Positions 12,292-21,367 of a stretch of 64,000 nt of DNA are shown here, piece after piece. Under the pieces are notes generated by a model that was not told where the DNA came from, did not search any database, and saw only the letters and a program-made list of their open reading frames with translations. This DNA comes from Nitrospiraceae bacterium (lineage in GTDB: Bacteria; Nitrospirota; Nitrospiria; Nitrospirales; Nitrospiraceae). Position numbers and translations under genes: made by a program. Where the stretch lies: positions 28,118-92,117 of the forward strand of contig CAKKRE010000051.1 in assembly GCA_919902505.1 (NCBI GenBank), read 5' to 3'. Numbering within the stretch: position 1 is the stretch's first letter; every line of letters starts with the position of its first letter.

Positions 12292-12771
12292 CTTCAAATT
12301 CGAGATTCCCTTCGATCGAGGTCGCGGAGGTGGTCTGCGGGTTTCGGAAAAGGACCGGCCTGAGCCGGATGGTCCTCGCGAGCGGGGTCATGGAAACGGG
12401 CTCAGCATGGCTGTAGCGCCTAACCCGTATAAGCAACGCAGGCTGAGGAGTCGGCGACGAAACGACTATCCGGCGATCGACATGTAGGACACTTCGATGC
12501 GAGCTGTGATGCGGATCGAACGCAGCGATGGGGGGCGTGAGGGATACCTTTTCACTTTAGTCCCTTTTGGCAGGTGAAAGACAGACAATTATCCGGAAAG
12601 TGTTCGGGCTGGAGGGTCGAAGGGATGCCGTTGGATGGCGGAGGTCAATGACAAGAACGGAAGTCGGTTGCGCCGTCGGCGTTCACGCAAGGTTCATTGA
12701 TCGTAGATGTAACGAGGCGGGACTTCGGTAACCGACGATCGAGCCGTCGAAACGATTGTGCCGGTCAACGG
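12292..12771. other. intergenic region with no recognised gene
   Basis: About 480 bases lie between the glucan synthase start and the DAHP synthase stop, both on the minus strand. I see no coding frame with family resemblance, no RNA gene and no strong hairpin-plus-T-run terminator. It presumably holds the synthase promoter, but no convincing -35/-10 pair was identified. Confidence 0.5.
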
Positions 12772-13830
12772 TTAGACAGGTCGTGTCGCGAGCGAGTCGG
12801 CCATGCCATAGAGCAACGCTTCAGTGTCGCTCCAGGCCAGGCAGGAATCGGTGATCGACATGCCGTAGGTCAGGGCCTTGTTGGGATCCCAGGTCTGCCG
12901 GCCCCCTTGCAGGTGACTTTCCAACATGAGGCCCATGATGGAACGGCGGCCCTGCTGGAATTGCTTGAGGACTTCGCCGGCGACTTCCACCTGGCGTTGA
13001 TGGTTCTTGCCGGAATTGTCGTGCGAACAATCCACCATCACGCCGCGGGCCAGACCTTCGCTGGCCACAGCCGCTTCCGCGCGGGCGATATCTTCGACAC
13101 TGTAATTCGTGCGTCCGCCGCCGCCGCGCAGCACGATGTGATGATCGGGGTTGCCGGTCGTCTTGATGATAGAGGTGATGCCGTCGGCGTTCACGCCGAC
13201 AAAATGGTGCGGGCTCCGGCTGGTGATCATGGCGTTGATGGCGACTTGCAGGCTGCCTTCCGTCCCGTTCTTGAATCCGACGGGCATCGAGAGGCCGCTG
13301 GCCATTTCGCGATGGATCTGACTCTCGGTCGTGCGCGCGCCGATCGCGGTCCAGCTCAACAGGTCGGCAATGTACTGCGGGGTGACCGGGTCGAGTAGTT
13401 CCGTCGCGCAGGGGAGGCCTTTGCCGTTGATGTTCAACAGAATCGTCCTGGCCAGCTGAATGCCCTGGGTAATGTCGCAGGTGCCGTCCAGATGGGGATC
13501 GTTGATCAGGCCCTTCCAGCCCACCGTGGTGCGAGGCTTCTCGAAGTAGGTGCGCATCACGATCAGGAGCTTGTCGCGGACGGCGTCGGCGACCGGCTTG
13601 AGGCGGTCGGCATATTCATAGGCGGCATCGGGATCGTGAATCGAGCAGGGGCCGACAATCACAATGAGCCGATCCATGTCACGGCCGTGCAGGATGTTCC
13701 GGATCGCCTGTCGCGTCTGGAACACCAGCTCGGACACCTCGTCGCTGATAGGCAGCTGCGTTTTGACATCTCGGGGCGAGGGGAGCGGTTTAATCTCGAT
13801 GACATGTTGATTATCGATCGGCCTGTTCAT
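12772..13830 (-). CDS. 3-deoxy-7-phosphoheptulonate (DAHP) synthase, class I
   Basis: First enzyme of the shikimate pathway; it condenses phosphoenolpyruvate and erythrose-4-phosphate. The AroF/G/H type is evident from IVGPCSIHDP, MRTYFEKPRTTVGWKG, DPHLDGTCDI, GARTTESQIHRE, GFKNGTEG and MVDCSHDNSGKNH. The frame is open upstream to about 13974, but the ATG at 13828-13830 is chosen: AAAGGG lies about 7 bases before it, the product then has 352 residues as usual, and the upstream translation looks non-native. Which aromatic amino acid inhibits it cannot be read from the sequence. It stands alone, upstream of the unrelated divergent receptor cluster. Confidence 0.93.
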   Translation of the reverse strand: MNRPIDNQHVIEIKPLPSPRDVKTQLPISDEVSELVFQTRQAIRNILHGRDMDRLIVIVGPCSIHDPDAAYEYADRLKPVADAVRDKLLIVMRTYFEKPRTTVGWKGLINDPHLDGTCDITQGIQLARTILLNINGKGLPCATELLDPVTPQYIADLLSWTAIGARTTESQIHREMASGLSMPVGFKNGTEGSLQVAINAMITSRSPHHFVGVNADGITSIIKTTGNPDHHIVLRGGGGRTNYSVEDIARAEAAVASEGLARGVMVDCSHDNSGKNHQRQVEVAGEVLKQFQQGRRSIMGLMLESHLQGGRQTWDPNKALTYGMSITDSCLAWSDTEALLYGMADSLATRPV

Positions 13831-14003
13831 GCTGGTCCCTTTGAAAGGTCTGTCTAGTTCACGCGTCGATTCAAGATTGCCAAACAAGATATCGAATTTT
13901 ATAGGATAAAGTCCAGTGAGGCGGGTCGCAGGAGGATCGGCTTGCATTCGAGGGGTCCCTTTGTTACAACTCACGCCTCACGAATGTGTCGGCCCGGACG
14001 GTC

Positions 14004-14324
14004 ATGTTTCGTCATTTCGCCCAGAAAAAATCCAGCTCGGTCGTCGCGCTTCTCCTCGCGTGTATGCTGCTCGCGATGGCGCCGTTTGCCGCGGCGCTGG
14101 AGATTCATCACGAGCTGGCGGCAGCGGACCACGACGGGCATGAGCATTCCGATACCGACCTCTGTCAGTGGGTGCAATATCACACGGGCCATTCGCTGGT
14201 GGGTGACGCACCGCCGCCCTGCTCGTTCCTGGCGGAAGCTCCGCCACCTCCCGTCTATCGATCGATCTTCAGTTCTCAGTCTCTCGCGACCACCAGAACC
14301 TCGCGCGCGCCGCCTCTGACCTAA
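14004..14324 (+). CDS. small exported His-rich protein (DUF2946-like)
   Basis: About 106 residues from the ATG at 14004; a GTG at 13986 is an alternative start. A basic N-terminus and hydrophobic stretch (VVALLLACMLLAMAPFAAA) form a signal peptide. The mature part begins with clustered histidine and acid residues (HHELAAADHDGHEHSDTD), a single Cys-Gln-Trp motif, PPP runs and a RAPP ending. This resembles DUF2946-type small periplasmic proteins often found just before TonB receptors for metals. The receptor starts about 100 bp downstream on the same strand. Metal binding is inferred from composition only. Confidence 0.6.
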   Translation: MFRHFAQKKSSSVVALLLACMLLAMAPFAAALEIHHELAAADHDGHEHSDTDLCQWVQYHTGHSLVGDAPPPCSFLAEAPPPPVYRSIFSSQSLATTRTSRAPPLT

Positions 14325-14427
14325 CCTCAACGCCATCGCTACGTTCATTTTGGCTTTCACCGCTTCGTCTGAGCCACGGCTTTGTGTCGGGCTCTGACCT
14401 GTGCGGGATTATTGGGGGGAGGTTCGC

Positions 14428-16866
14428 ATGGTGTCGTCGGTCAGAGATGTGTCTCAACTGTGTCTTGGATTGTTGTTGATGGCTCTTGCGCTCGGTCTTT
14501 CGCCGGTGTTTGCGCAAGAGCCGGCGGTTGCCAAAGGGCGAACGATTACCGGGACGGTGCAAAACCAGGACCTTCGGCGGGTGCCTCAGGCCTCGGTGGA
14601 GGTGAAGGACCAGGAAGGGACGGTTGTGGGCGCGGCGGTCGCGAACGAGGCCGGAGAATTCTCCGTCGATCTGCCGTCCGAGGGAACCTATTCGGTGAGC
14701 GCGGTTCAGGATACCTATCGCAGCGAATATGCCATTATTAAGCTCGGAGCCGAGCCGGTCGCTCCGGTGACCTTGACCCTCTCGAAGACCCAGGAGATCG
14801 CGCTCGAAGTCGTGTCTCCCTTGGCGCCCATTCAATACAAAGCCTCCAGCGAAACCTATGCGCTCAGCCGTAAGGAGATCGAGGCTCTGCCGCGCGGGAA
14901 CAACAATGAATTACACGATGTACTCCTCACGATTCCGAGCGCGGTCTACGGGTCGCTCAAGCAAGTGCACATCCGCCAGGACCATGCGAATCTTCAATTG
15001 CGAATCGACGGTGTGCCGATTCCCGACACCGTCTCGTCCACCTTTTCCGATGTGATCAGCCCCAGGGCCTGGGAGCGGGCGGACATCATCCTGGGTGGTA
15101 TGGAAGCCCAATACGGAAACAAGACGGCGGCGGTGCTGGACATCACGACGAAAAGCGGCACGAAGCCGTCCTTCGGGTCGGTGCAGATGATGGGCGGGTC
15201 GAACAAGACCATCAATCCGTCCTTCGAATACGGCGGCACGATCGGCGAAAAGTTCCGGTTCTATATTTTGAACAGCCACACGGCCACCAATCGCGGGATC
15301 GAGCCGCCGACCCTCGGCCGTTCCGTCTATCACGGGCAGAGCGAGCGCAATCAAACCTTCATTCGCGGCGACTATCAACACGACAACCGGAACAACTTTA
15401 CCTGGTTGTTCTTGAATTCGGTGGCCAAGTATCAGATCCCCACGGCGCCGGGCGGTGAACTGGATCCGAGCGGGCAGATGTTGCCGCTGTTGCAGGGGAG
15501 CCGGCCGGGGTTTTCGCCCGTCGCCTCGCAGGCGATCGACGAGTTTCAGAAGGAGAACAATCAATACGGCCACATGGTCTGGCGGCACGATGTGAATGCC
15601 AACAACTTCTTTAGCCTGTCGGGCTACATGCGACATACGCGTGCCACGTTCAAGACCGATCCGCTGAACCTGTTGGCCTATACGGCCGATCCGGCCGAGC
15701 CGTTCTCAGCGTCCGATCAGGATCGCAATGCCTATTCCACCGGTGTGCGCTTCGACTATACCTACGTGCACAGCAAGCAACACCTCATCAAAGCCGGGTT
15801 CCAGCTCGACCGGACGCAGTCGGTCAACAAGACCAGGTTGTTTACGTTTGCCGACGACGGGGCCGGCAGTCCGACCGGTGACCTGTTGACTCTCAATGCC
15901 GACAACCGCCAGATCGGCTATCGCCAGGAGTTCTGGATTCAGGATCAGTGGAGTCCCAACGACCAGTGGACCTTCAACCTTGGACTGCGCGGCGACATCG
16001 TGCAGTATCAGCGCAACGAAGGCCAGGTCAGCCCGCGCATCGGTGTGAGTTATAAGTACAATCCGTCGAACGTATTCCACGTGTTCTACGGCCGCATGTT
16101 CACGCCGCCGAATCTGGAAGCCATCTCTTTTGCCAAGCTCAATACGCTCGGGACCAGGGCGCAACCGGAAGATGTGACCAACAACAGCGTGCGGGCCGAA
16201 CGGGCGCACTACTTCGAGATCGGTAGTTACCATGCGTTGAACCGCTATGCCACGTTGCAATTCACGGGCTGGTACAAGCTCAGCAACTTCCTGTCCGATG
16301 CGGGCCAGTTCGGCACCACGCCGCTGCTGAACTATTTTGCGTTCGAGCGTGGCTGGCAGCGGGGAATCGACGGGGCCTTGAAACTGCAGCTTACCGAGAA
16401 TCTCACGGCGCGCGGCAATGTGGCCTGGGGGCAGTGTAAGGGTTATGGACTGCAATCCGGGCATTTCCTTTTGGAGGCCAAGGAGATTGCGGACATCAAT
16501 TCGCAGGGCGGAGTGTTCTGCGATCACATGCAGACGCTCACGAGTTCGGCGATCGTCAGTTACCGGCTGCTGGAACGTACGACGTTCACAGGGCAGATGT
16601 TGTTTGCCTCAGGATTGCGCACGTCGGAGAACGAGGACGCCAAGACGAATTCCAGCCACAGCCCGTCGTACACCATCTACAATCTTTCGATTGCCCATGT
16701 GTTTCCGTTGCCATGGGAAGGGCAGAAATTCCTGCTCGGCTTCGATATCGTCAACCTGCTGGATCAGCGGTATTTCATCAATCAAGGCGAGGGGAGTATC
16801 GGGTTGGGGGTGTCGCATGCGGGGATGCCGAGATCGTTCTTCTTCCGCGGCCAGTGGTTCTTTTAA
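14428..16866 (+). CDS. TonB-dependent outer membrane receptor
   Basis: An outer-membrane beta-barrel for active uptake of an unidentified ligand. The ATG at 14428 follows GGGGGAGG and gives a good signal peptide ending VFAQ; a GTG 27 bases upstream is less likely. In order there is a carboxypeptidase-regulatory-like sandwich (about residues 30-100: RTITGTVQNQ, GEFSVDLPSEGTYSV), a plug domain (about 115-250: RKEIEALPRGNNNELHDVLL, LRIDGVPIPD, GGMEAQYGNKTAAVLDITT), then a barrel of about 550 residues ending in phenylalanine (FRGQWFF). The length of 812 residues is ordinary. Neighbours are the small His-rich protein and a TonB C-terminal-like protein, suggesting a self-contained metal uptake set; that role is an inference. 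Confidence 0.9.
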   Translation: MVSSVRDVSQLCLGLLLMALALGLSPVFAQEPAVAKGRTITGTVQNQDLRRVPQASVEVKDQEGTVVGAAVANEAGEFSVDLPSEGTYSVSAVQDTYRSEYAIIKLGAEPVAPVTLTLSKTQEIALEVVSPLAPIQYKASSETYALSRKEIEALPRGNNNELHDVLLTIPSAVYGSLKQVHIRQDHANLQLRIDGVPIPDTVSSTFSDVISPRAWERADIILGGMEAQYGNKTAAVLDITTKSGTKPSFGSVQMMGGSNKTINPSFEYGGTIGEKFRFYILNSHTATNRGIEPPTLGRSVYHGQSERNQTFIRGDYQHDNRNNFTWLFLNSVAKYQIPTAPGGELDPSGQMLPLLQGSRPGFSPVASQAIDEFQKENNQYGHMVWRHDVNANNFFSLSGYMRHTRATFKTDPLNLLAYTADPAEPFSASDQDRNAYSTGVRFDYTYVHSKQHLIKAGFQLDRTQSVNKTRLFTFADDGAGSPTGDLLTLNADNRQIGYRQEFWIQDQWSPNDQWTFNLGLRGDIVQYQRNEGQVSPRIGVSYKYNPSNVFHVFYGRMFTPPNLEAISFAKLNTLGTRAQPEDVTNNSVRAERAHYFEIGSYHALNRYATLQFTGWYKLSNFLSDAGQFGTTPLLNYFAFERGWQRGIDGALKLQLTENLTARGNVAWGQCKGYGLQSGHFLLEAKEIADINSQGGVFCDHMQTLTSSAIVSYRLLERTTFTGQMLFASGLRTSENEDAKTNSSHSPSYTIYNLSIAHVFPLPWEGQKFLLGFDIVNLLDQRYFINQGEGSIGLGVSHAGMPRSFFFRGQWFF

Positions 16867-16868
16867 CC

Positions 16869-16990
16869 GGATGCTGAAACGAGTCACCAGCATCGTTCTC
16901 GGCTCGCACGAATCCTCAACGTACCCCTGAGGGTACGACTCCGGTTCGTGCGTCGCCTGCGGCCTTGCTGGATGACCCGTTTGAGCATCC
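16869..16990. repeat. dispersed long inverted repeat, full copy
   Basis: The left arm begins GGATGCTGAAACGAGTCACC and the right arm, read in reverse complement, begins GGATGCTCAAACGGGTCATC, so the 122-base unit can fold on itself; an inner GTACCCCTGAGGGTAC hairpin lies at the centre. Right-arm half-sites (GCGGCCTTGCTGGA...) recur at about 17028-17060 and 17180-17210. The same arms occur at 30084-30208, and a decayed copy near 3314. The unit starts 2 bases after the receptor stop, so it may also act as a transcription terminator. Confidence 0.65.
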
Positions 16991-17237
16991 GATTTCGACT
17001 GGGGAAGATTGACGCCTTCGATTCATGCGTCGCTAGCGGCCTTGCTGGACCACCTTGTTGGGCATCTGCTTCCGACCGGGGGAAAATGCCGCCTTGTTGG
17101 ATGGCCTGTTATTTCAACTCGCTCAGCGGATACCTGAAGGACCGGATGGTATGAGGACGAATCAGAAGCTGCTACACTGCGGCCTTGCTGGATGGCCCGT
17201 TTGAGCATCATCACCTTGGAATAATTTGGACGACGAT

Positions 17238-17705
17238 ATGACGAACATTATTGATGCAGTAGGTGGCGTCACCAGACGGATAGTGGGGAGCTGTGTCCTG
17301 TGTCTGTGCCTGTCGCCGGTTGCGGTGTTGGCCGTAACGGGCGATGAGGCGACGCATGAGGCGGACCATGCGTTGGATGCGGACATCATCGAACTGCCGG
17401 AAGTGCATGTGCACGGTTTGCCGCTGAACAAGGATCAACAGGTGGGGCCGGTGCCGAAGTCCACGCCCTGGCCCGCGATTCCCGCCTCATTGGACGGCAA
17501 ACCGCTGGATGACTGGATGAAGGCGCGCCTGCTCGTGTCGAAAGAGGCGCAGGTGACGGTGGTGGTATTGGAGCCGGCGAAACATCGTGAGCTGACGATC
17601 GCCGGCATGATTGCCTTGAACAAATGGACCTTCGCCCCGCAACTCAAAGGCGACGACCCTGTCGACGGCGAACTCACCGTACGAATTCACTTCCGATCGC
17701 AGTAA
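17238..17705 (+). CDS. small exported protein with TonB C-terminal-like domain
   Basis: About 155 residues from the ATG at 17238 (a TTG 12 bases earlier is possible). A hydrophobic segment near residues 15-35 (CVLCLCLSPVAVLAV) acts as signal or anchor. The C-terminal 60 residues (QVTVVVLEP... MIALNKWTFAPQLKGDDPVDGELTVRIHF) resemble the TonB C-terminal fold, which contacts receptor TonB boxes. The protein lacks the long Pro-rich spacer of a true TonB, so it may be an accessory or degenerate energy transducer. It lies behind the receptor gene after the repeat region. Its last 117 bases are repeated exactly at 19608-19724, on the far side of the AbiE pair. Confidence 0.6.
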   Translation: MTNIIDAVGGVTRRIVGSCVLCLCLSPVAVLAVTGDEATHEADHALDADIIELPEVHVHGLPLNKDQQVGPVPKSTPWPAIPASLDGKPLDDWMKARLLVSKEAQVTVVVLEPAKHRELTIAGMIALNKWTFAPQLKGDDPVDGELTVRIHFRSQ

Positions 17706-17761
17706 TTCGCTCGGGCATTATCTGGATTCACGATCAAGCCATGCCAGCAGTAGAACTGGTA

Positions 17762-18805
17762 TTAGTTACCTTCCTTCCCCTGGTGGTTGATCTGATTCTC
17801 AAGAGTTCTTAATCCTTCCAGGATCTCATCCCATGAAGGATAGGCTCCGAAGATCATGGCTCGCATTTGGCCATAGTCATTCCGGAGTGTGCGCATGCGA
17901 TCCTCCGGCGGAATCAAGTGGAACGTTCCAGGTTTGGCCGTCTCATAACTTGCCCAGGCCGATGCGAAAAACAACCGCTTGTGTGTGACGACACGTTCCA
18001 ATAAATCGAGCTTGAGCAGAGCCTGCTGGCCGATCTCATGCTGCGACAGTCGGTACAGATCATAGAAATGTCTCGACACACGTTCCGTCGCGGCCTTATG
18101 AAGCGGCCGATGGTAATCGGCATGGAGGAGGGTCGCCTTTTCCCAGAAGGTCCGTACGGCCTCCATAGTACGAATGGAACAAGAGGGGGCCGCGCTAAAC
18201 GCCTCAGGGAATGCCTCGGCCGCATAGGGGGTGATGTCACGCGCCTCCGCCGGCCAATCGTCAGAACGCGCGCCCAACTCCAATCGGATCGCGGGACGAA
18301 TATAGGCTGCGAGCCGTTCTGACAAGCCGCTACGAGGGTAGGTGAAGATCACCGTTTGTGGATCCGCAGGATCGAGGTCGGCGTTCCATCCGGAGGTGCC
18401 GAGCACGCGGGCAAAGTCCTCACGGAGTTCTGGCAAGAGTCTATCGCGGATGGCCTTGTGACAGCCGGCTACCAGCTCGTCAAGCCGACGATGCGATTCC
18501 TTCTTGCTGATTCCGAGCTGTTCCGGATCCCGACCATCGACAAATCCGAGATCTCGGCGGCTTAAGGAAAGGTCTACGTCTTCCGAAAACCGTTCGATCA
18601 GCTGATAGGCTTTCGAGAGAGAGGTGCCTCCCTTGAAAATCAACTGTGGCTGAAAGCGCATGACCGAGAAGATTCGGCGCAAGGTCCAGCATACCCAGAA
18701 GTCTTTTTCGATGATCGCAGGAGCACGTGCAGGACGCAATTGAGCAGCGGTTTGTTGAAAGAGGTCTGCCCGTTCTTCCGGCGAAGCGGCTGCGATCCTG
18801 TCCAC
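17762..18805 (-). CDS. AbiEii-type nucleotidyltransferase toxin
   Basis: Toxin half of an AbiE (type IV) toxin-antitoxin pair. Members of this family transfer nucleotides, in characterised homologues to tRNA, and cause growth arrest or abortive phage infection. The nucleotidyltransferase signature is clear: FKGGTSLSKAYQLIERFSED followed by VDLSL near residues 60-80. The length of 347 residues suits the family. The GTG start shares its G with the TAG stop of the antitoxin (TAGTG), so translation is coupled. Both genes run opposite to the flanking TonB-like gene. Flanking direct repeats mark the pair as inserted cargo. Confidence 0.85.
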   Translation of the reverse strand: MDRIAAASPEERADLFQQTAAQLRPARAPAIIEKDFWVCWTLRRIFSVMRFQPQLIFKGGTSLSKAYQLIERFSEDVDLSLSRRDLGFVDGRDPEQLGISKKESHRRLDELVAGCHKAIRDRLLPELREDFARVLGTSGWNADLDPADPQTVIFTYPRSGLSERLAAYIRPAIRLELGARSDDWPAEARDITPYAAEAFPEAFSAAPSCSIRTMEAVRTFWEKATLLHADYHRPLHKAATERVSRHFYDLYRLSQHEIGQQALLKLDLLERVVTHKRLFFASAWASYETAKPGTFHLIPPEDRMRTLRNDYGQMRAMIFGAYPSWDEILEGLRTLENQINHQGKEGN

Positions 18806-19419
18806 TACCGAAACCCTTTCCCAGTGATCTGCTGCAAAACCGGCTTCATCCAGGCGGGGGCCTGAGGCAGTGTCTTCGTCAGCTGAGCCTTGTCCTGCTC
18901 GGAGAGCATCGTACTCAGGTGCGCGATCATTTCGGAGGTCACGCCGTTTTTGCCGAGGAAGCGGAGCGCTTGGAGAACCAGTGGGCTGACGTGCCCTTGT
19001 ACCTCCATGGTCTTCGGCCCACGGTTCAGGAGCCGGATAACGTAGGGGCCCAACGCCAGTGTTTTAGTCCGCCCGTTTGTGTAGTAGATGATCTTCGCAG
19101 GAACTTGGGTTGAGAGCCCAAGTAGATTGGCGGCATAGGCACCGGATGGAACAAGCCGTAACCCATTTTTCTTTGCCCAGGCTTGAGCTAATTCATCCGG
19201 CGACGGCACCATCGGCCGCTTGAGTAGCGCGCCCATCCGAGGCCAGGCGTACAAGCCGCGGCGAACCCGCTGAATGCGACCCTGTCGAACTAAGCGCGAC
19301 AGGGCTTGATCCACGGCAGCTCGAGGTCCCAAGTCCAACAGATCGGCCACAGACAGGATCGTTCCTGCCGATTCAAGCCTGAGCAACACTTTGTCGGCAA
19401 CGGGATGTGAGACGTTCAT
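18805..19419 (-). CDS. AbiEi-type antitoxin / transcriptional regulator
   Basis: A 204-residue protein with an N-terminal winged-helix region (SVADLLDLGPRAAVDQALSR, GRIQRVRRGLYAWP) and a C-terminal antitoxin region, as in AbiEi/DUF6088 proteins. In characterised AbiE systems this protein both neutralises the nucleotidyltransferase and represses its own promoter by binding inverted repeats. A perfect 16-base inverted repeat lies 6 bases upstream of the start, as that model predicts. The ATG is at 19417-19419. Confidence 0.85.
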   Translation of the reverse strand: MNVSHPVADKVLLRLESAGTILSVADLLDLGPRAAVDQALSRLVRQGRIQRVRRGLYAWPRMGALLKRPMVPSPDELAQAWAKKNGLRLVPSGAYAANLLGLSTQVPAKIIYYTNGRTKTLALGPYVIRLLNRGPKTMEVQGHVSPLVLQALRFLGKNGVTSEMIAHLSTMLSEQDKAQLTKTLPQAPAWMKPVLQQITGKGFR

Positions 19420-19425
19420 GGTAAA

Positions 19426-19463
19426 CTATTGTCAGAAAAAGCGATCTCTTTTTCTGACAATAG
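19426..19463. promoter_or_regulatory. perfect inverted repeat, probable AbiEi operator
   Basis: Two 16-base arms, CTATTGTCAGAAAAAG and its exact reverse complement, surround a 6-base loop just upstream of the antitoxin start. The position fits autorepression. The hairpin would also form in the leader RNA. A TTGTCA in the outer arm could serve as a -35 element, but no matching -10 at standard spacing was found. Confidence 0.65.
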
Positions 19464-19537
19464 CAGGTCTGACCTCTACTTGCAAATCGAGTGTAACAAC
19501 CGCGCACCTTCTCTGCGTCCCTCAAGTCTTAGTGCGG

Positions 19538-19724
19538 GACGAAGGTGCTGCTTGTATCCAAGGATGCGCAGGTGACCGTGGTGGTGCTGGAGCCGGCGAA
19601 ACATCGGGAGCTGACGATCGCCGGCATGATTGCCTTGAACAAATGGACCTTCGCCCCGCAACTCAAAGGCGACGACCCTGTCGACGGCGAACTCACCGTA
19701 CGAATTCACTTCCGATCGCAGTAA
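19538..19724 (+). pseudogene. truncated second copy of the TonB-like gene 3' end
   Basis: Read in the frame of the gene at 17238, this stretch encodes KVLLVSKDAQVTVVVLEPAK and then the identical C-terminus ending IHFRSQ and TAA. The last 117 bases (19608-19724) match 17589-17705 exactly. The roughly 65 bases before that are homologous but differ at several, mostly silent, positions, so the two segments have different histories. There is no start codon or signal peptide. The AbiE pair lies between the two copies. Confidence 0.8.
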
Positions 19725-19737
19725 GGTCCCGCGACGG

Positions 19738-21321
19738 TTATCGAGCTCCGGACTTGGTCAGGTCATGGTGTGGCCTGTTCTTGCCGGCGTTGACATCGAT
19801 GCCTCCGGCGGGCGGCGGCTTGTCCAGATTAATGTATTGAAATGTTCCGAACGGCTGGATCTCCTCGTCGGCCGGTAACTGCTTGCGGTTCCAACCTCCC
19901 CCCAGCGCCCGGATGAGAGCAACCGAATTTGCCAACAGTTCGGCCTTGATTTGCACTGCGTCGATGCGCGCCGTGAGCGTGGCAACCTGGGCATAGATGA
20001 GTTCAAGGCTGGAAGCCAGCCCGCCCAGATAGAGCTCCATAGTCAGATTTTGCGTCCTGAGCGTGGCTCCGACGGCGGCGTCCTGCCGATCGGCCGCAAG
20101 CGAAAGCCGGTTGGTCAGGCTTAAACCGTTCTCGACTTCGCGAAATGCATTCAGTACTGTCGAGCGGTATCGATCCTCCGTCTCGCGATAGGCCGACCAG
20201 GCCTGCTGCAATTGGGCGCGGCGATACCCACCCTGGAAGAGCGGCAGCGAAACCGTGGACCCGTAGGCCCAAAAACTAGTGGCGAGCTTGATCAGGCTGA
20301 AGCCGGAATCTTCGAACCCGCCGCCGGCCGAGAACCTCACATCTGGGAAGAAGGCGGCGCGGGCGATACCGATCTCGCGGTTCGCCTGCGCCATTTGGCG
20401 TTCCATTCCGGCGATGTCGGGCCGACGCTCCAGTAAGGTGGAAGGGATTGTCCTGGGCATTGCAAAATTCGCTACTCGAAGGTCGTCGACCGGCTTAATC
20501 GTGAAACTGGTCGGCGCCATGTTGACGAGGATGGCGATCGCCTGTTCCGTCACCTGGCGTTGGCCTTCAATCTGGGCTAATTTCGTCTCCGTGCTGAACA
20601 GCAGCGATTCGACCCGCGCGACGTCGAGTGCCGACGCGATCGCGCCGGCGAACTGATCCTTGATGAGGTTGAGCGACTCTCTGTAGAGGGCGATGGATTG
20701 GGTATAGATCGCAGTCTGCGCGTCGTATCCTCTGAGCCTGAAATAGTTCGCCCCAATTTCGGCCTGCAGGCTGAGCCGCGCGAGTCCATAGTCGGCGGCG
20801 CGCTCCTCGGCGCGGTAGAGTTCGACACGCGTGGCATTGCGAAGCGCAGACCAAAAATCAGGCTCCCAGGAAGCGAGCCCCCCGCCGTACATGGTTCCCC
20901 CGAACTCCGAAATATTGGGGGGACGAAATAGTTTATCCACGGATTCCTTGTTGCCTGAGGCGCCGATTCCCAGACCGACGTGAGGGAGGTACTGCGATCG
21001 AGCCCTCATCATCACATCGCGAGCTTGGACGAACCGTTCGGCGGCGGCCTGCAGATCCGGATTGGCTGCCATGGCCTGTTCTTCAATCTCGTTCAAGATT
21101 GGATCGTTAAAAAGTTTCCACCAATCCGGGCGTAATTCACCATCCGACGGCTTCGCCTCGACGAAAGGACTTGCACCCTTCCATGAGGCGGGAACGACGT
21201 ATTGAGGCGGATCGTAGCGGGGTGCCAAATCGACGGCCGGGAACCAATTGCAAGCCGACAGGCTGAGTACCAACAACACCGGGCCGCTGCATTGCCTGCA
21301 GGAGCGAAGGAGGCGTGACAT
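19738..21321 (-). CDS. outer membrane efflux lipoprotein (NodT/OprM-like)
   Basis: TolC-type channel forming the outer-membrane exit of the RND pump encoded upstream. The chosen ATG (21319-21321) gives a lipoprotein signal peptide ending in lipobox LSLSAC, consistent with lipid anchoring; an ATG at 21351 would extend it by 10 residues. Two outer-membrane-efflux repeats are visible, each with long helices, for example NPDLQAAAERFVQARDVMMR, LERRPDIAGMERQMAQANRE and RAQLQQAWSAYRETEDRYRS. About 527 residues is slightly long because of a C-terminal tail. Its stop lies 14 bases from the truncated TonB-like copy. Substrate unknown. Confidence 0.9.
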   Translation of the reverse strand: MSRLLRSCRQCSGPVLLVLSLSACNWFPAVDLAPRYDPPQYVVPASWKGASPFVEAKPSDGELRPDWWKLFNDPILNEIEEQAMAANPDLQAAAERFVQARDVMMRARSQYLPHVGLGIGASGNKESVDKLFRPPNISEFGGTMYGGGLASWEPDFWSALRNATRVELYRAEERAADYGLARLSLQAEIGANYFRLRGYDAQTAIYTQSIALYRESLNLIKDQFAGAIASALDVARVESLLFSTETKLAQIEGQRQVTEQAIAILVNMAPTSFTIKPVDDLRVANFAMPRTIPSTLLERRPDIAGMERQMAQANREIGIARAAFFPDVRFSAGGGFEDSGFSLIKLATSFWAYGSTVSLPLFQGGYRRAQLQQAWSAYRETEDRYRSTVLNAFREVENGLSLTNRLSLAADRQDAAVGATLRTQNLTMELYLGGLASSLELIYAQVATLTARIDAVQIKAELLANSVALIRALGGGWNRKQLPADEEIQPFGTFQYINLDKPPPAGGIDVNAGKNRPHHDLTKSGAR

Positions 21322-21367
21322 GTCTGGTCTCGTTCGTACGCGCTCGCCCATCACGTGTAACGGACCC

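Noticed and set aside
19391..19840. Plus-strand frame joining the AbiE upstream region and the truncated TonB-like copy
   Set aside because: The frame is not that of the TonB-like protein; the real homology is in another frame without a start codon, so it is annotated as a truncated copy.
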